In this document: positions 7,719 through 14,823 of the stretch, in pieces | Layout: each line of letters starts with the position of its first letter | Position numbering within the stretch: position 1 is the first letter of the stretch | Assembly (NCBI GenBank): GCA_046538945.1 | Contig: JBKHHW010000033.1 | Location: 1-24,367, forward strand | Source of the DNA: JAEZKC01 sp046538945 | Lineage (GTDB): Bacteria; Fibrobacterota; Chitinivibrionia; Chitinivibrionales; Chitinispirillaceae | Direction: 5' to 3' | DNA length: 24,367 nucleotides | Notes under the pieces: generated by a model | The model's database searches: none | Seen by the model: the letters and a program-made list of their open reading frames with translations, nothing else | Told to the model about the DNA's origin: nothing | Program-made: the position numbers and the translations under genes

Positions 7719-8279
7719 TTATGTTGCCTCTATGATGTGCCTAAGGCTGATGCGCTCTTCGGGATTCTTCTGGGTGCAGATGCAGAACGCAAGGTTGAGT
7801 CTCATGAGGTTGCCGGTGACAATGTCGGTATCCAGTATGCAATCCCCGGGTAATTCAGGTATTGAAAATGTTTTGAAGTTATCGGGGCAGCTTGGGAGTG
7901 GCAGACTGGATTCCCGGGAATTCAGAACCAGACCATGAGTTCTGCAGATAAGCGGCCTCGCTTCGTAAATGCTGCAGGAGTGTTCGAGGAGAAAGGGGCA
8001 ACGGTTCTCATTTGGGTAAATATTGTTTACTTTGAGGGAAAGGGATTGGAGATGGGTGCGAATAAGGTGTGCTTCCAGCTGGTTGACACTCTGAAGCTCG
8101 CAGCAGGCGCTGCAGCCTTTTCTGCAGCAAATTTCTTCAGGGAAACTCTGTTTCACCTTGTTCCATACCAGATCACAGTAACCGCAGAGTTTACGGTAGC
8201 CGTGAACGATCTTCTGCAGGTCTTGGTTTACGGTTTGGTCGGTCATCCGCTCAGTCAAGTCCCATGGTGATTTTTCCAT
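7719..8279 (-). CDS. YkgJ-family Cys-cluster (metal-binding) protein
   Basis: A 186-aa protein with the CxxxxCxxCC pattern typical of the YkgJ/UPF0153 family (Cys52, 56, 59, 60), followed by CPFL (94), CSIYEARPLICRTHG (102-116) and later cysteines at 131, 147, 166 and 168. These patterns suggest a zinc or iron-sulfur site; the biochemical role of the family is poorly known. The start is uncertain. ATG 8279 overlaps the end of the upstream gene by 29 bases. An in-frame ATG at 8246, seven bases after that gene's start-side neighbour ends and preceded by GAGCGG, would give 175 aa and keep every cysteine. It lies between the toroid protein and GSCFA genes in one unit. Confidence 0.8.
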   Translation of the reverse strand: MEKSPWDLTERMTDQTVNQDLQKIVHGYRKLCGYCDLVWNKVKQSFPEEICCRKGCSACCELQSVNQLEAHLIRTHLQSLSLKVNNIYPNENRCPFLLEHSCSIYEARPLICRTHGLVLNSRESSLPLPSCPDNFKTFSIPELPGDCILDTDIVTGNLMRLNLAFCICTQKNPEERISLRHIIEAT

Positions 8280-10287
8280 CCATGATCACCAGCCCTTTGA
8301 AGAAGTCTCCCGCGGTTCCGGCTGATTTGAACGGCCGGGGACCCTTGCCTCCGCCGATATAGAATCCCGTGCTGTAAATGGGACTGCCTGCCTGGGCTTC
8401 CGCGGCATCCACATGAACAGCCAGCATGTCCAGACGGCAGTTTTTCCAGTAGGGCGGTGCATTGCGTTCGCCTCCGGGAAGGTAGTAAAGCCCTTTGCTG
8501 CGTCCCCACAAGAACTGAAACAGAAGATGGTTGTCTATACTGGCCCAGAAAGAGGGACAGCTTACTTCGCGGTACTTGCGTTGATAGGAACTGAATGTTT
8601 CCCGAAGGGAACCGCTCGAGAAGTCAAGGCTTTTGCCGGTCCAGTAATCATTAACAAGATATACCGGCGAAAGGTACTGTTCATGAACTTCCAGAGGAAC
8701 ATCGGCGGTGATTTCATCGAGGACGACAAGCCCCTCTTCTCCCCAGGTAAGAACACGCAGATCTCTGTGCAGGACCTGCCTGCCGCTTGCTCCATAATAG
8801 ACAATGCGGCCGGAGGTGTCGAACCCGTCCCGGTGGAGCCGGTCGTGGTGATACAGCACTTCCCAGTTCTTTATGTGATCGCTCACCGCGGGTATTCCCA
8901 GAAGTGCCGCCTTGAAAGGGGCAACAAGCTCCGGTTGAGTATGAACGCTGAGTCCTATCATGGGGTGGCTGCCCAGCGCCTTCCAGGCCATGCTCCGGGT
9001 CGCCCTCACGTTTCTTCGGTAGCAGATTTCTATGTATGGGTAGATGTGCCTGGTGTCAAGCGAATTTTCGATCTGCCCCGCGGAAAAGAACCGCTGCTCC
9101 TTGGAGAAGGGCAGACAGGCAAGCAGCGCCAGTTCGAGTCCTACCTGACTCTGGAACAGCAGCTCCCATCCCTCCATCTTCTGCTCAAAGCCGTACACCC
9201 AAAAGTCCTGGTCCTCCTGATCGGCAACCAGAACAGAATCCATCCAGGACAGAAGCTTGCCTGTCAGCTGAAGTGCTCTGGGATCGTTATGCCACAGCCC
9301 CCACGCCAGGGCAAGCGGCCGGGGTACGAACATGGGAGTATCATGGCCGCCGGGGGCGAAGATCATCCCGGTAGGCAGACAGAAACGGATAAGGATGTCG
9401 AAAGTGCGCTGGTTGTTCTTGCGCATCAGAAAAGAGGGGTGCTCCCGGCCCTGCAGAGCATAAGCCGCCACCGCCATAATGATCCACATACCGTAGGAGA
9501 GGACTTCCGGGTGGAAAAACCCGTGGTTTTCGGCGGTGAGGTCGGGGAAAAGGTTCCGGGTAGTGACTGTTTTGGCAATGGAGCTTCCGAAAAATTCCGA
9601 ATGATCGGCCCGGTCCTGATTGCAGGAGGCGATATTCACGGACCAGACCTGCAGAGACCTCTGCCAGTTTTCGCTTTCCGGATGATTGGGGCAGAGATTT
9701 ATGGCCCAGGCAAGAACCATCGCATCCTGGGCGTTCTCCTCGACCTTGGTATCCACCTCACAGCCGTTGGGGGGCAGCACATCCGTGAAACGGTTCGCTT
9801 CATGGGCAATGATCTCCCGTATTCGTTTCTGGGATCTTTTGTCCAGCACATCAGCGCCGAAAACGGATACCACCCCCAGAAGTGAGGCCCAGAGACTGCT
9901 TCTCCAGTTCTCCCCCCAGCGCTTCCTTTCAAGAAATGTCTCTACGTCCGTATCTCCCGTAAGGTGAGTGTCGCAGGCCCAGCGCACCCCCTTTTTCAGC
10001 ATCCCAATCATGCTCTCTCTGCTGATGGTGCCGGTGGTAAGATCTGTTTTCTTCAGGTACAGAAAGCTGCTGAGAATGCACAGTATGTTGATATGGGGGC
10101 GCAGAACATACTCGATCACCGGTGATGAGGATCCCACGGAGCGCATGTTGAAGCTCTTGGGGTCAACGGAACCGAATATACCCGTCTCATCATCGATTTC
10201 ATGCCAGGATTTGAGGTAATAGGGGAGGCTTCTGGACAGAAGGCGCAGAATTTTGTCCGGTTCTATTCTTTCGGTAAATGCAAGCAT
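8251..10287 (-). CDS. large (alpha/alpha)-toroid, heparinase/lyase-like protein of unknown function
   Basis: A 678-aa protein that I do not match to a characterised enzyme. The first ~400 residues are rich in amphipathic helices and carry conserved-looking patches: GENWRSSLWASL (~125-136), VDTKVEENAQDAM (~178-190), TAENHGFFHPEVLSYG (~251-266) and APGGHDTPMF (~315). The last ~250 residues look beta-rich, with repeated aromatic/Gly strands (VLTWGEEGLVVLDE, YSTGFYIGGG). Helical toroid plus beta sandwich is the plan of heparinase II/III and related polysaccharide lyases, and the DTKxEENA patch recalls uncharacterised proteins of that shape; both are inference. No signal peptide, so it is probably cytosolic, unlike scavenging lyases. 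The frame begins at TTG 10293, but ATG 10287 has GGA at good spacing. It follows the 76-aa gene by 15 bases. Confidence 0.7.
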   Translation of the reverse strand: MLAFTERIEPDKILRLLSRSLPYYLKSWHEIDDETGIFGSVDPKSFNMRSVGSSSPVIEYVLRPHINILCILSSFLYLKKTDLTTGTISRESMIGMLKKGVRWACDTHLTGDTDVETFLERKRWGENWRSSLWASLLGVVSVFGADVLDKRSQKRIREIIAHEANRFTDVLPPNGCEVDTKVEENAQDAMVLAWAINLCPNHPESENWQRSLQVWSVNIASCNQDRADHSEFFGSSIAKTVTTRNLFPDLTAENHGFFHPEVLSYGMWIIMAVAAYALQGREHPSFLMRKNNQRTFDILIRFCLPTGMIFAPGGHDTPMFVPRPLALAWGLWHNDPRALQLTGKLLSWMDSVLVADQEDQDFWVYGFEQKMEGWELLFQSQVGLELALLACLPFSKEQRFFSAGQIENSLDTRHIYPYIEICYRRNVRATRSMAWKALGSHPMIGLSVHTQPELVAPFKAALLGIPAVSDHIKNWEVLYHHDRLHRDGFDTSGRIVYYGASGRQVLHRDLRVLTWGEEGLVVLDEITADVPLEVHEQYLSPVYLVNDYWTGKSLDFSSGSLRETFSSYQRKYREVSCPSFWASIDNHLLFQFLWGRSKGLYYLPGGERNAPPYWKNCRLDMLAVHVDAAEAQAGSPIYSTGFYIGGGKGPRPFKSAGTAGDFFKGLVIMDGKITMGLD

Positions 10288-10302
10288 TTCCAAGTCCGAT
10301 TC

Positions 10303-10533
10303 TTATGGTTTCAGTGGACGCTCCATAGGGTAGATCACGATGGCGTTTTCCTCATCGGCGTCTCTGCACTTTTTGGCAAACTCCCGGGCGGTGTTGGAAT
10401 CGTACAGAACCAGAAAATCGTCGCCAAAGAACCTGGGAAGACGGTCACCTTTGAGCCAATCGATATTCTCATTCACCCTGTCTCTCAGGAAGGACTGTCT
10501 GGTTCCGGAATACCCGATGCCGAGATACGCCAT
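10303..10533 (-). CDS. small hypothetical protein, first gene of the glycan cluster
   Basis: A 76-aa, charged, soluble protein with no signal peptide, membrane segment or motif I recognise. It ends in an acidic stretch (RDADEEN) followed by AIVIYPMERP. It is likely genuine because it starts with ATG 25 bases after a good -10 hexamer, has GGA nine bases upstream of the start, and ends 15 bases before the start of the large toroid protein in the same direction. It would be the leading gene of the transcript. It could be a partner or small regulator of the next protein; no function is assigned. Confidence 0.6.
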   Translation of the reverse strand: MAYLGIGYSGTRQSFLRDRVNENIDWLKGDRLPRFFGDDFLVLYDSNTAREFAKKCRDADEENAIVIYPMERPLKP

Positions 10534-10564
10534 AGCTTCAATTCCGTTTTTTGAGTTGATGGGA

Positions 10565-10593
10565 ATTATACGTGGAGCAATCCGTGTACCTAA
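10565..10593 (-). promoter_or_regulatory. promoter of the minus-strand glycan cluster
   Basis: A perfect TATAAT on the minus strand (10565-10570) lies 31 bases from the ATG at 10533. A weak -35 (TTAGGT, 10588-10593) is at 17 bases. No other gene lies between, so it would drive the 76-aa gene and those after it. Confidence 0.5.
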
Positions 10594-10646
10594 AACTAAT
10601 AAATTACAGGGGATAATCCAAAGGGCATGTTTGGGGTCTGTTTTCG

Positions 10647-10680
10647 ATAATCATTGTACTTGTGATTCTGTAATGATTAT
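10647..10680 (+). promoter_or_regulatory. tRNA-Ala promoter region within an inverted repeat
   Basis: Perfect nine-base inverted arms ATAATCATT (10647-10655) and AATGATTAT (10672-10680) are separated by 16 bases, ending 12 bases before the mature tRNA. A possible -35 TTGTAC (10654-10659) and AT-rich -10 (TATTTT, starting at 10678) overlap the arms. Whether the repeat is an operator or chance in AT-rich DNA is not resolvable here. Confidence 0.35.
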
Positions 10681-10692
10681 TTTATCTAAAAC

Positions 10693-10765
10693 GGGGCTGT
10701 AGCTCAGTTGGGAGAGCGCGACGTTCGCAATGTCGAGGCCAGGGGTTCGATCCCCCTCAGCTCCA
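10693..10765 (+). tRNA. tRNA-Ala, anticodon CGC
   Basis: A complete 73-base cloverleaf without an encoded CCA. The acceptor stem GGGGCTG pairs with CAGCTCC, including the G3-U70 wobble that is the alanyl-tRNA synthetase identity element. The D arm is GCTC/GAGC, the anticodon loop TTCGCAA gives anticodon CGC (codon GCG), the variable loop has five bases, and the T arm is AGGGG-TTCGATC-CCCCT. The discriminator base is A. It lies between the minus-strand glycan cluster and the plus-strand genes. No attachment-site repeat or integrase is next to it. Confidence 0.97.
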
Positions 10766-10853
10766 TTTCACTTCTTTCTCCTCATCCATAACCACCGTTT
10801 TCCCCTCAAACATCAGTTTCTCCCCCCAAGACCCCCTTTTTCATCTGAATTAC

Positions 10854-10883
10854 TTGAAAGATACTGGGGGAGAGCAGTAATTT
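10854..10883 (+). promoter_or_regulatory. possible promoter of the propeller protein gene
   Basis: TTGAAA (10854-10859, five of six consensus) is followed after 18 bases by TAATTT (10878-10883, three of six), about 80 bases before the GTG start at 10962. The wider 10766-10961 gap is pyrimidine-rich after the tRNA and has complementary TCTCCCCC and GGGGGAGA blocks that flank the -35, but no clear terminator. Confidence 0.3.
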
Positions 10884-10961
10884 TCTCCTATTAGAAGAGT
10901 CTGTGGGGGATGACCGTTTCAGTTCCCAAAGACCTCAAAAGACCATTTCCAGGGAAAATTT

Positions 10962-13112
10962 GTGAAAAGAATTCTTTGTTTGATACTGCTCTGTGCCTCC
11001 GTAGCTCACCCGCTTGAACGTCTGATAAACCACTGCTCGCCTATGACCGTGAATGGGTTCGTCGTTGCCGGTGACACCTTGTGGGCGGCTTCCGGCGGAG
11101 GGCTGGTGAGCCATGATCTGAAAAACGGCAGCTCAAAGCTCCTTTCCAGCGCCAAAATGTTTCCCGACCCGAATCTGACCTCGATCTGCAGAGATCCGGA
11201 TGGAAATTTATGGATGACCTCAGACAGAGGGTATCTTTACAAAAGAACTCAGGATGGGCGGTTTGCGGTCTATTCAACCTACCACACCTCCGCATGGCGC
11301 CTCACGTCTGTTCTGTTTCACGACGGCATGGTGATTGTGGGGGCGAATAAGGGGGTCAGTCTTTTTGATCCTGAAAAAAAAGTGGCCCTGAGAAATGGTG
11401 TGAACATTGCCGATTTCACTAATCCCCGGGTAAACCGGATACTTGTTTTTGAAGACACCCTCTTTCTGGCTTGTGAGGAGGGTGTGGCATATCTTGACAG
11501 CCTGGATGACGATCCGCTGAAAAAAAGGAATTTCTACTATGCGGGGATCTGGAAGACCAGGCCTGATTCTGCAGTTGTGAAGGATTTGGTCGTCAGTGCC
11601 GGATCAGTTCTGCCCCAGCCGTCTCCTTCAGTGGTGTTTCAGGGCAGACTTCTCACATCCCGGAACGGCAATATCCTCTCTGAGGGGGAAGTGCAGGCCT
11701 ATGTGGCACCCAGCGGCAACATTACCTCTTTGTACAATGAGAACGACGAACGTCTGTGGATCGGAACGGATGAGACCTACTACTTCTCCTATGATGGGGA
11801 AAGGGAGCCGGTCGAGTATGGAATAGAAGGTATCCCACTAAAGCAGGGGACAAAAATTCTGGCCGCCAGCACCGGGGATGTGTGGGTAGTGCCGGCGGTT
11901 CCCAGAACAGGTGCCTCGTGGCATCATGGTGTTGCCCGGTATGATGGGAACCGCTGGAGTCTGTACAGTAATTCGACTCTCGGTCCGGCATTCGGGTGGA
12001 TAGGCGAGGGAGATGCCTTTGGGATTTCAGAGGGCGACAACGGGTCGGTATGGGTAGGTACCTATGGTGGAAATGTCAAGCATATCGATCCATTCCAAAA
12101 CAGTGTGGGTCAGCTGGTCGTGAGAGACTATTCCAGCTTCAGGTATACCGAATCGGGGGAAGGTGACATTCCCTGGGGTAAGGTTGATGCTCTGGCGCGG
12201 GATTCGAGCAAGTTTCTCTGGATGACTGTCTGGGAATCACCAAATGTGGGGAGTGTGGTCTGTTATGATCCCCGATACAAACCGGTGAGCAGTGAGACCG
12301 ATCCGGTCAAGGCCCATTTCAGGAGATTCTTTCCGGCATCTTCCATCGCCGACAACAAGGCCGCGTTGCACGTCGATAAAAACAACAGAATATATTTGTA
12401 TAACGGAAATAACCGGCTGGTTATATTCAGGCATAACGGGAATCCGCTGGCGGACGGAATAGAAACCGTCTATGAATCGCAGAACATCGGACTGGTCACC
12501 GGGATGGAAACCGGAGAGGACGGAGCCACCTATATCACCACATCCAAAGGACTTTACAGAATCGGCAGAAACGAAACTAAGCTCAGTGTTGTCGATTCCG
12601 AACTGTCCGCTGCCAGCTGTCTTGCCGTGCAGGGAAGCATTCTCTGGATGGGTACTTCTACAAACGGTATGCTCCGGTATGACATTTTGACCGGAGAGCA
12701 AACGAGCTACGATGAGGGGAACGGAATGCTGTCAAACAACATCCTTTCTCTCTCCTACAATGAAAAGGACGGGGAACTCTGGATTCTGACCGACGTGGGG
12801 GTTACCCAGATGGATGTAGGTGCAGCCAGTACCATAAGCAGGAGTGAAAACATGAAAGTGTACCCAAATCCCTTTTCGATGAGCAGAAAAAATCAGGGAA
12901 CGTCATCGGTCACTTTCGCCAGACTTGCTCCCCGTTCCACCGTTTCAGTCTATTCTTTTGACGGGAGTCTCGTGTCCAAAGTGGATTCCCGTTATGTTTC
13001 TGATTACGAATGGAGAGCGGAATGGACTCCCGATACCAGACTTTCACCAGGAACCTATTTCGTAGTTGCAAGCCCCTCCGGGAAAAAAACCAAGCTTATG
13101 CTGTTACCCTGA
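10962..13112 (+). CDS. exported two-component-regulator-propeller protein with C-terminal sorting-type domain
   Basis: A 716-aa secreted protein. Residues 1-16 form a signal peptide (MKR, a hydrophobic stretch, then AHP). The body holds repeated propeller blades of the Reg_prop type, a pattern of D-G-(N/S)-(L/V)-W followed by T/G-x-G-x-(L/V), for example DPDGNLWMTSDRGYLY (~85-100), GDNGSVWVGTYGGNV (~350), DSSKFLWMTVW, and KDGELWILTDVGVTQMD near 610. The last ~85 residues start with VYPNPFSMS and end SPGTYFVVASPSGKKTKLMLLP, typical of type IX secretion type-A or FlgD-Ig-like C-terminal domains. These propellers are best known as sensor domains of hybrid histidine kinases; here there is no kinase or membrane helix. 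The GTG start has AGGGA at good spacing. Ligand unknown. Confidence 0.8.
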   Translation: MKRILCLILLCASVAHPLERLINHCSPMTVNGFVVAGDTLWAASGGGLVSHDLKNGSSKLLSSAKMFPDPNLTSICRDPDGNLWMTSDRGYLYKRTQDGRFAVYSTYHTSAWRLTSVLFHDGMVIVGANKGVSLFDPEKKVALRNGVNIADFTNPRVNRILVFEDTLFLACEEGVAYLDSLDDDPLKKRNFYYAGIWKTRPDSAVVKDLVVSAGSVLPQPSPSVVFQGRLLTSRNGNILSEGEVQAYVAPSGNITSLYNENDERLWIGTDETYYFSYDGEREPVEYGIEGIPLKQGTKILAASTGDVWVVPAVPRTGASWHHGVARYDGNRWSLYSNSTLGPAFGWIGEGDAFGISEGDNGSVWVGTYGGNVKHIDPFQNSVGQLVVRDYSSFRYTESGEGDIPWGKVDALARDSSKFLWMTVWESPNVGSVVCYDPRYKPVSSETDPVKAHFRRFFPASSIADNKAALHVDKNNRIYLYNGNNRLVIFRHNGNPLADGIETVYESQNIGLVTGMETGEDGATYITTSKGLYRIGRNETKLSVVDSELSAASCLAVQGSILWMGTSTNGMLRYDILTGEQTSYDEGNGMLSNNILSLSYNEKDGELWILTDVGVTQMDVGAASTISRSENMKVYPNPFSMSRKNQGTSSVTFARLAPRSTVSVYSFDGSLVSKVDSRYVSDYEWRAEWTPDTRLSPGTYFVVASPSGKKTKLMLLP

Positions 13113-13139
13113 AACTGCAGCGCTGTTTCCGAAGTGACG

Positions 13140-13203
13140 TTCAGGACAGTTGCGCAGGTTTTGTCCTGAATTGGTGAATTCAGCAGATCGATATTATTTT
13201 TTT
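13140..13203 (+). terminator. overlapping alternative hairpins between propeller gene and fdt operon
   Basis: Hairpin 1 pairs 13140-13148 with 13162-13170 (nine bp, arms TTCAGGACA/TGTCCTGAA). Hairpin 2 pairs 13166-13172 with 13177-13183 (seven bp, CTGAATT/AATTCAG, four-base loop). They share 13166-13170, so only one can form at a time. A T-rich run at 13191-13203 follows, but seven bases after hairpin 2, so this is not a textbook terminator. TATAGT at 13203-13208 could be a -10 for the next operon (weak -35 at 13180-13185). Confidence 0.4.
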
Positions 13204-13247
13204 ATAGTAGCGAACGACCTCAAAACATACAAGAATCTGGAACCGAC

Positions 13248-13658
13248 ATGTCCCTTTCCCATGTAAGAAACATCGACATTTCCCGAATAGAAGACCGCCG
13301 CGGCAACCTTGCTTTTCTGCAAAACAGCGAACTTCCTTTCAAAATCCAAAGAGTGTACTATCTTTACGATGTGCCCGGGGGGGCAAAGCGGGGAGGGCAT
13401 GCACACAAGGAATGCGAAGCTGTGCTGATCGCACTTAACGGAAGTTTTGATGTGATTCTCGATGATTCATTCGGTAAGAAAACGTATCATCTCAACCGCG
13501 CGTACACGGGGCTTTATCTGCCGACCATGATCTGGCGGGAGCTGGAAAACTTCAGCAGCGGCTCGGTTTGCCTGGTCCTCGCATCTACTCTGTTCGAGGA
13601 GAGCGAATACATACGCGATTACGATGAATTCGTCCGGGTCGCAAGGAGTCTAAGCTGA
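13248..13658 (+). CDS. dTDP-4-keto-6-deoxyglucose 3,4-ketoisomerase (FdtA/QdtA type)
   Basis: A 136-aa small cupin that moves the keto group of dTDP-4-keto-6-deoxyglucose to C3, the first step to dTDP-Fuc3N or dTDP-Qui3N. The pattern RRGNLAFLQ (17-25), RVYYLYDVPGGAKRGGHAHKECEAVLIALNG (35-65) with the two active-site histidines H51 and H53, and LYLPTMIWRELENFS match the family along its usual length of about 135-140 aa. FdtA (galacto product) and QdtA (gluco product) cannot be told apart with confidence by eye. The ATG has GGA seven bases upstream. It heads the plus-strand operon, and the next gene is the matching aminotransferase 31 bases on, which supports the call. Confidence 0.88.
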   Translation: MSLSHVRNIDISRIEDRRGNLAFLQNSELPFKIQRVYYLYDVPGGAKRGGHAHKECEAVLIALNGSFDVILDDSFGKKTYHLNRAYTGLYLPTMIWRELENFSSGSVCLVLASTLFEESEYIRDYDEFVRVARSLS

Positions 13659-13689
13659 TGTGTTCATGCCATTCCCCAAAGGTTTTTGA

Positions 13690-14823
13690 ATGGGAAGTAA
13701 AGCGGGAGGTGAGGTGCTGGTTCCCTTTTTAGACTGGTCATCCCATCATGCTGAATTCAGAGAGAAATGGCTGGAAGATGTCCGGAGGATCTACGATTCC
13801 GGGGTGTTTCTCAGGGGACCTCATGTTGCCGAATTTGAAAGACGCTTCGCCGCCTACTGCTCATCAGCCCCAAAAAAACTTTTTGCCACTGCTGTCGCAA
13901 ACGGGTTGGATGCTCTGTTTCTGAGCCTGAAGGCTTTGGAATTCAGACCGGGATCGGAGATACTCATTCCGGGAAATACATTCATAGCTACAGCTCTGGC
14001 TGTTAAAAATGCAGGGTACAACCCGGTGCTTGTACCACCCGATGTCAATACCTACAACATGGATCCAAACCGGCTGGATGATTTCCTTTCAGAGCGAACG
14101 TGCGCAGTGATACCGGTTCACCTTTACGGGCGGATCTGCAGTATGCCCCAAATCGCTGCCTGGGCACAGAAGAGCAACGTTGCTGTGATCGAAGATGCCG
14201 CTCAGGCGCACGGGGCACGTCTGAACGGACAAATGGCAGGAAGTTTCGGCCTGGCCGCGGCTTTCAGTTTTTATCCCGGGAAGAATCTGGGCGCACTGGG
14301 CGATGCCGGAGCGGTGCTGACCGCTGATGCCGCTTTTGGGGAAAAGATCAGGCGCCTGGGCAATTACGGCAGTGAAAAGAAGTATGAGCACGAACTTCAG
14401 GGCCAGAATTCGAGAATGGATGAAATCCAGGCCGCCTTTCTTGTCCATAAGCTTGCTCTGCTCCAAAAGCAGCTTGAGCACCGCCGCTGGATAGCCCGGG
14501 TGTACTCTGAACAACTGCCGGATGAACTGCGACTGCCCCCACGGGATGATGACCAGTACAGCTCCGCGTGGCACCTTTACGTGGTTCGCCACCCCCAACG
14601 GGACAGATTGCTTGACTTTTTGGACTCAAGAGGTGTCCGGTGTTCCATTCATTATCCCAGAAGTATCGATCTCCACCAAACATTTGAAAACTGCAACCTG
14701 AACAGATGTCCGGTCAGCCGCCAATTGTCCCGGGAAGTTCTGAGTCTGCCCATAGGGCCGCACATCGAGGCTCCTCAGTTGGAGTACATCGTCAAGCAGG
14801 TGAGGGCTTTCTTTGGAAAATAA
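13690..14823 (+). CDS. dTDP-3-keto-6-deoxyhexose 3-aminotransferase (DegT/DnrJ/EryC1/StrS family)
   Basis: A 377-aa PLP-dependent sugar aminotransferase, expected to convert the 3-keto product of the preceding ketoisomerase to dTDP-3-amino-3,6-dideoxyhexose with glutamate (FdtB/QdtB role). Landmarks are VPFLDW (11-16), SGVFLRGPHVAEFE (37-50), ANGLDALFLSLKAL (70-82), IPGNTFIATALAV (93-105), PVHLYG (142-147), EDAAQAHGA (168-176; Asp169 contacts the pyridine N) and the PLP lysine K198 in FSFYPGKNLGALGDAG. RMDEIQAAFL near residue 240 is also typical. AAAGG precedes the ATG at seven bases. The stop overlaps the TTG start of the flippase. No N-acetyltransferase (FdtC/QdtC) follows, so the final sugar may be made elsewhere or left unacetylated. 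Confidence 0.9.
   Translation: MGSKAGGEVLVPFLDWSSHHAEFREKWLEDVRRIYDSGVFLRGPHVAEFERRFAAYCSSAPKKLFATAVANGLDALFLSLKALEFRPGSEILIPGNTFIATALAVKNAGYNPVLVPPDVNTYNMDPNRLDDFLSERTCAVIPVHLYGRICSMPQIAAWAQKSNVAVIEDAAQAHGARLNGQMAGSFGLAAAFSFYPGKNLGALGDAGAVLTADAAFGEKIRRLGNYGSEKKYEHELQGQNSRMDEIQAAFLVHKLALLQKQLEHRRWIARVYSEQLPDELRLPPRDDDQYSSAWHLYVVRHPQRDRLLDFLDSRGVRCSIHYPRSIDLHQTFENCNLNRCPVSRQLSREVLSLPIGPHIEAPQLEYIVKQVRAFFGK
14802..14806 (+). promoter_or_regulatory. ribosome binding site selecting TTG 14813 of the flippase
   Basis: GAGGG lies six bases before TTG 14813, inside the end of the aminotransferase gene. The alternative in-frame ATG at 14858 has a GGGAGG, but only two bases away, too close for a normal start, so the TTG is preferred. 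Confidence 0.5.

Noticed and set aside
8413..9885. A 490-codon open frame on the plus strand opposite the large toroid gene
   Set aside because: It is antisense to a longer frame that sits in a coherent operon with close gene spacing and a promoter; its translation has no recognisable domain and is low-complexity in character. Long open antisense frames are common when the sense gene avoids TTA, CTA and TCA codons.
10693..10765. tRNA-Ala as an integration site for a mobile element
   Set aside because: No integrase, no direct repeat of the tRNA 3' end within the window, and flanking genes look like ordinary chromosome.
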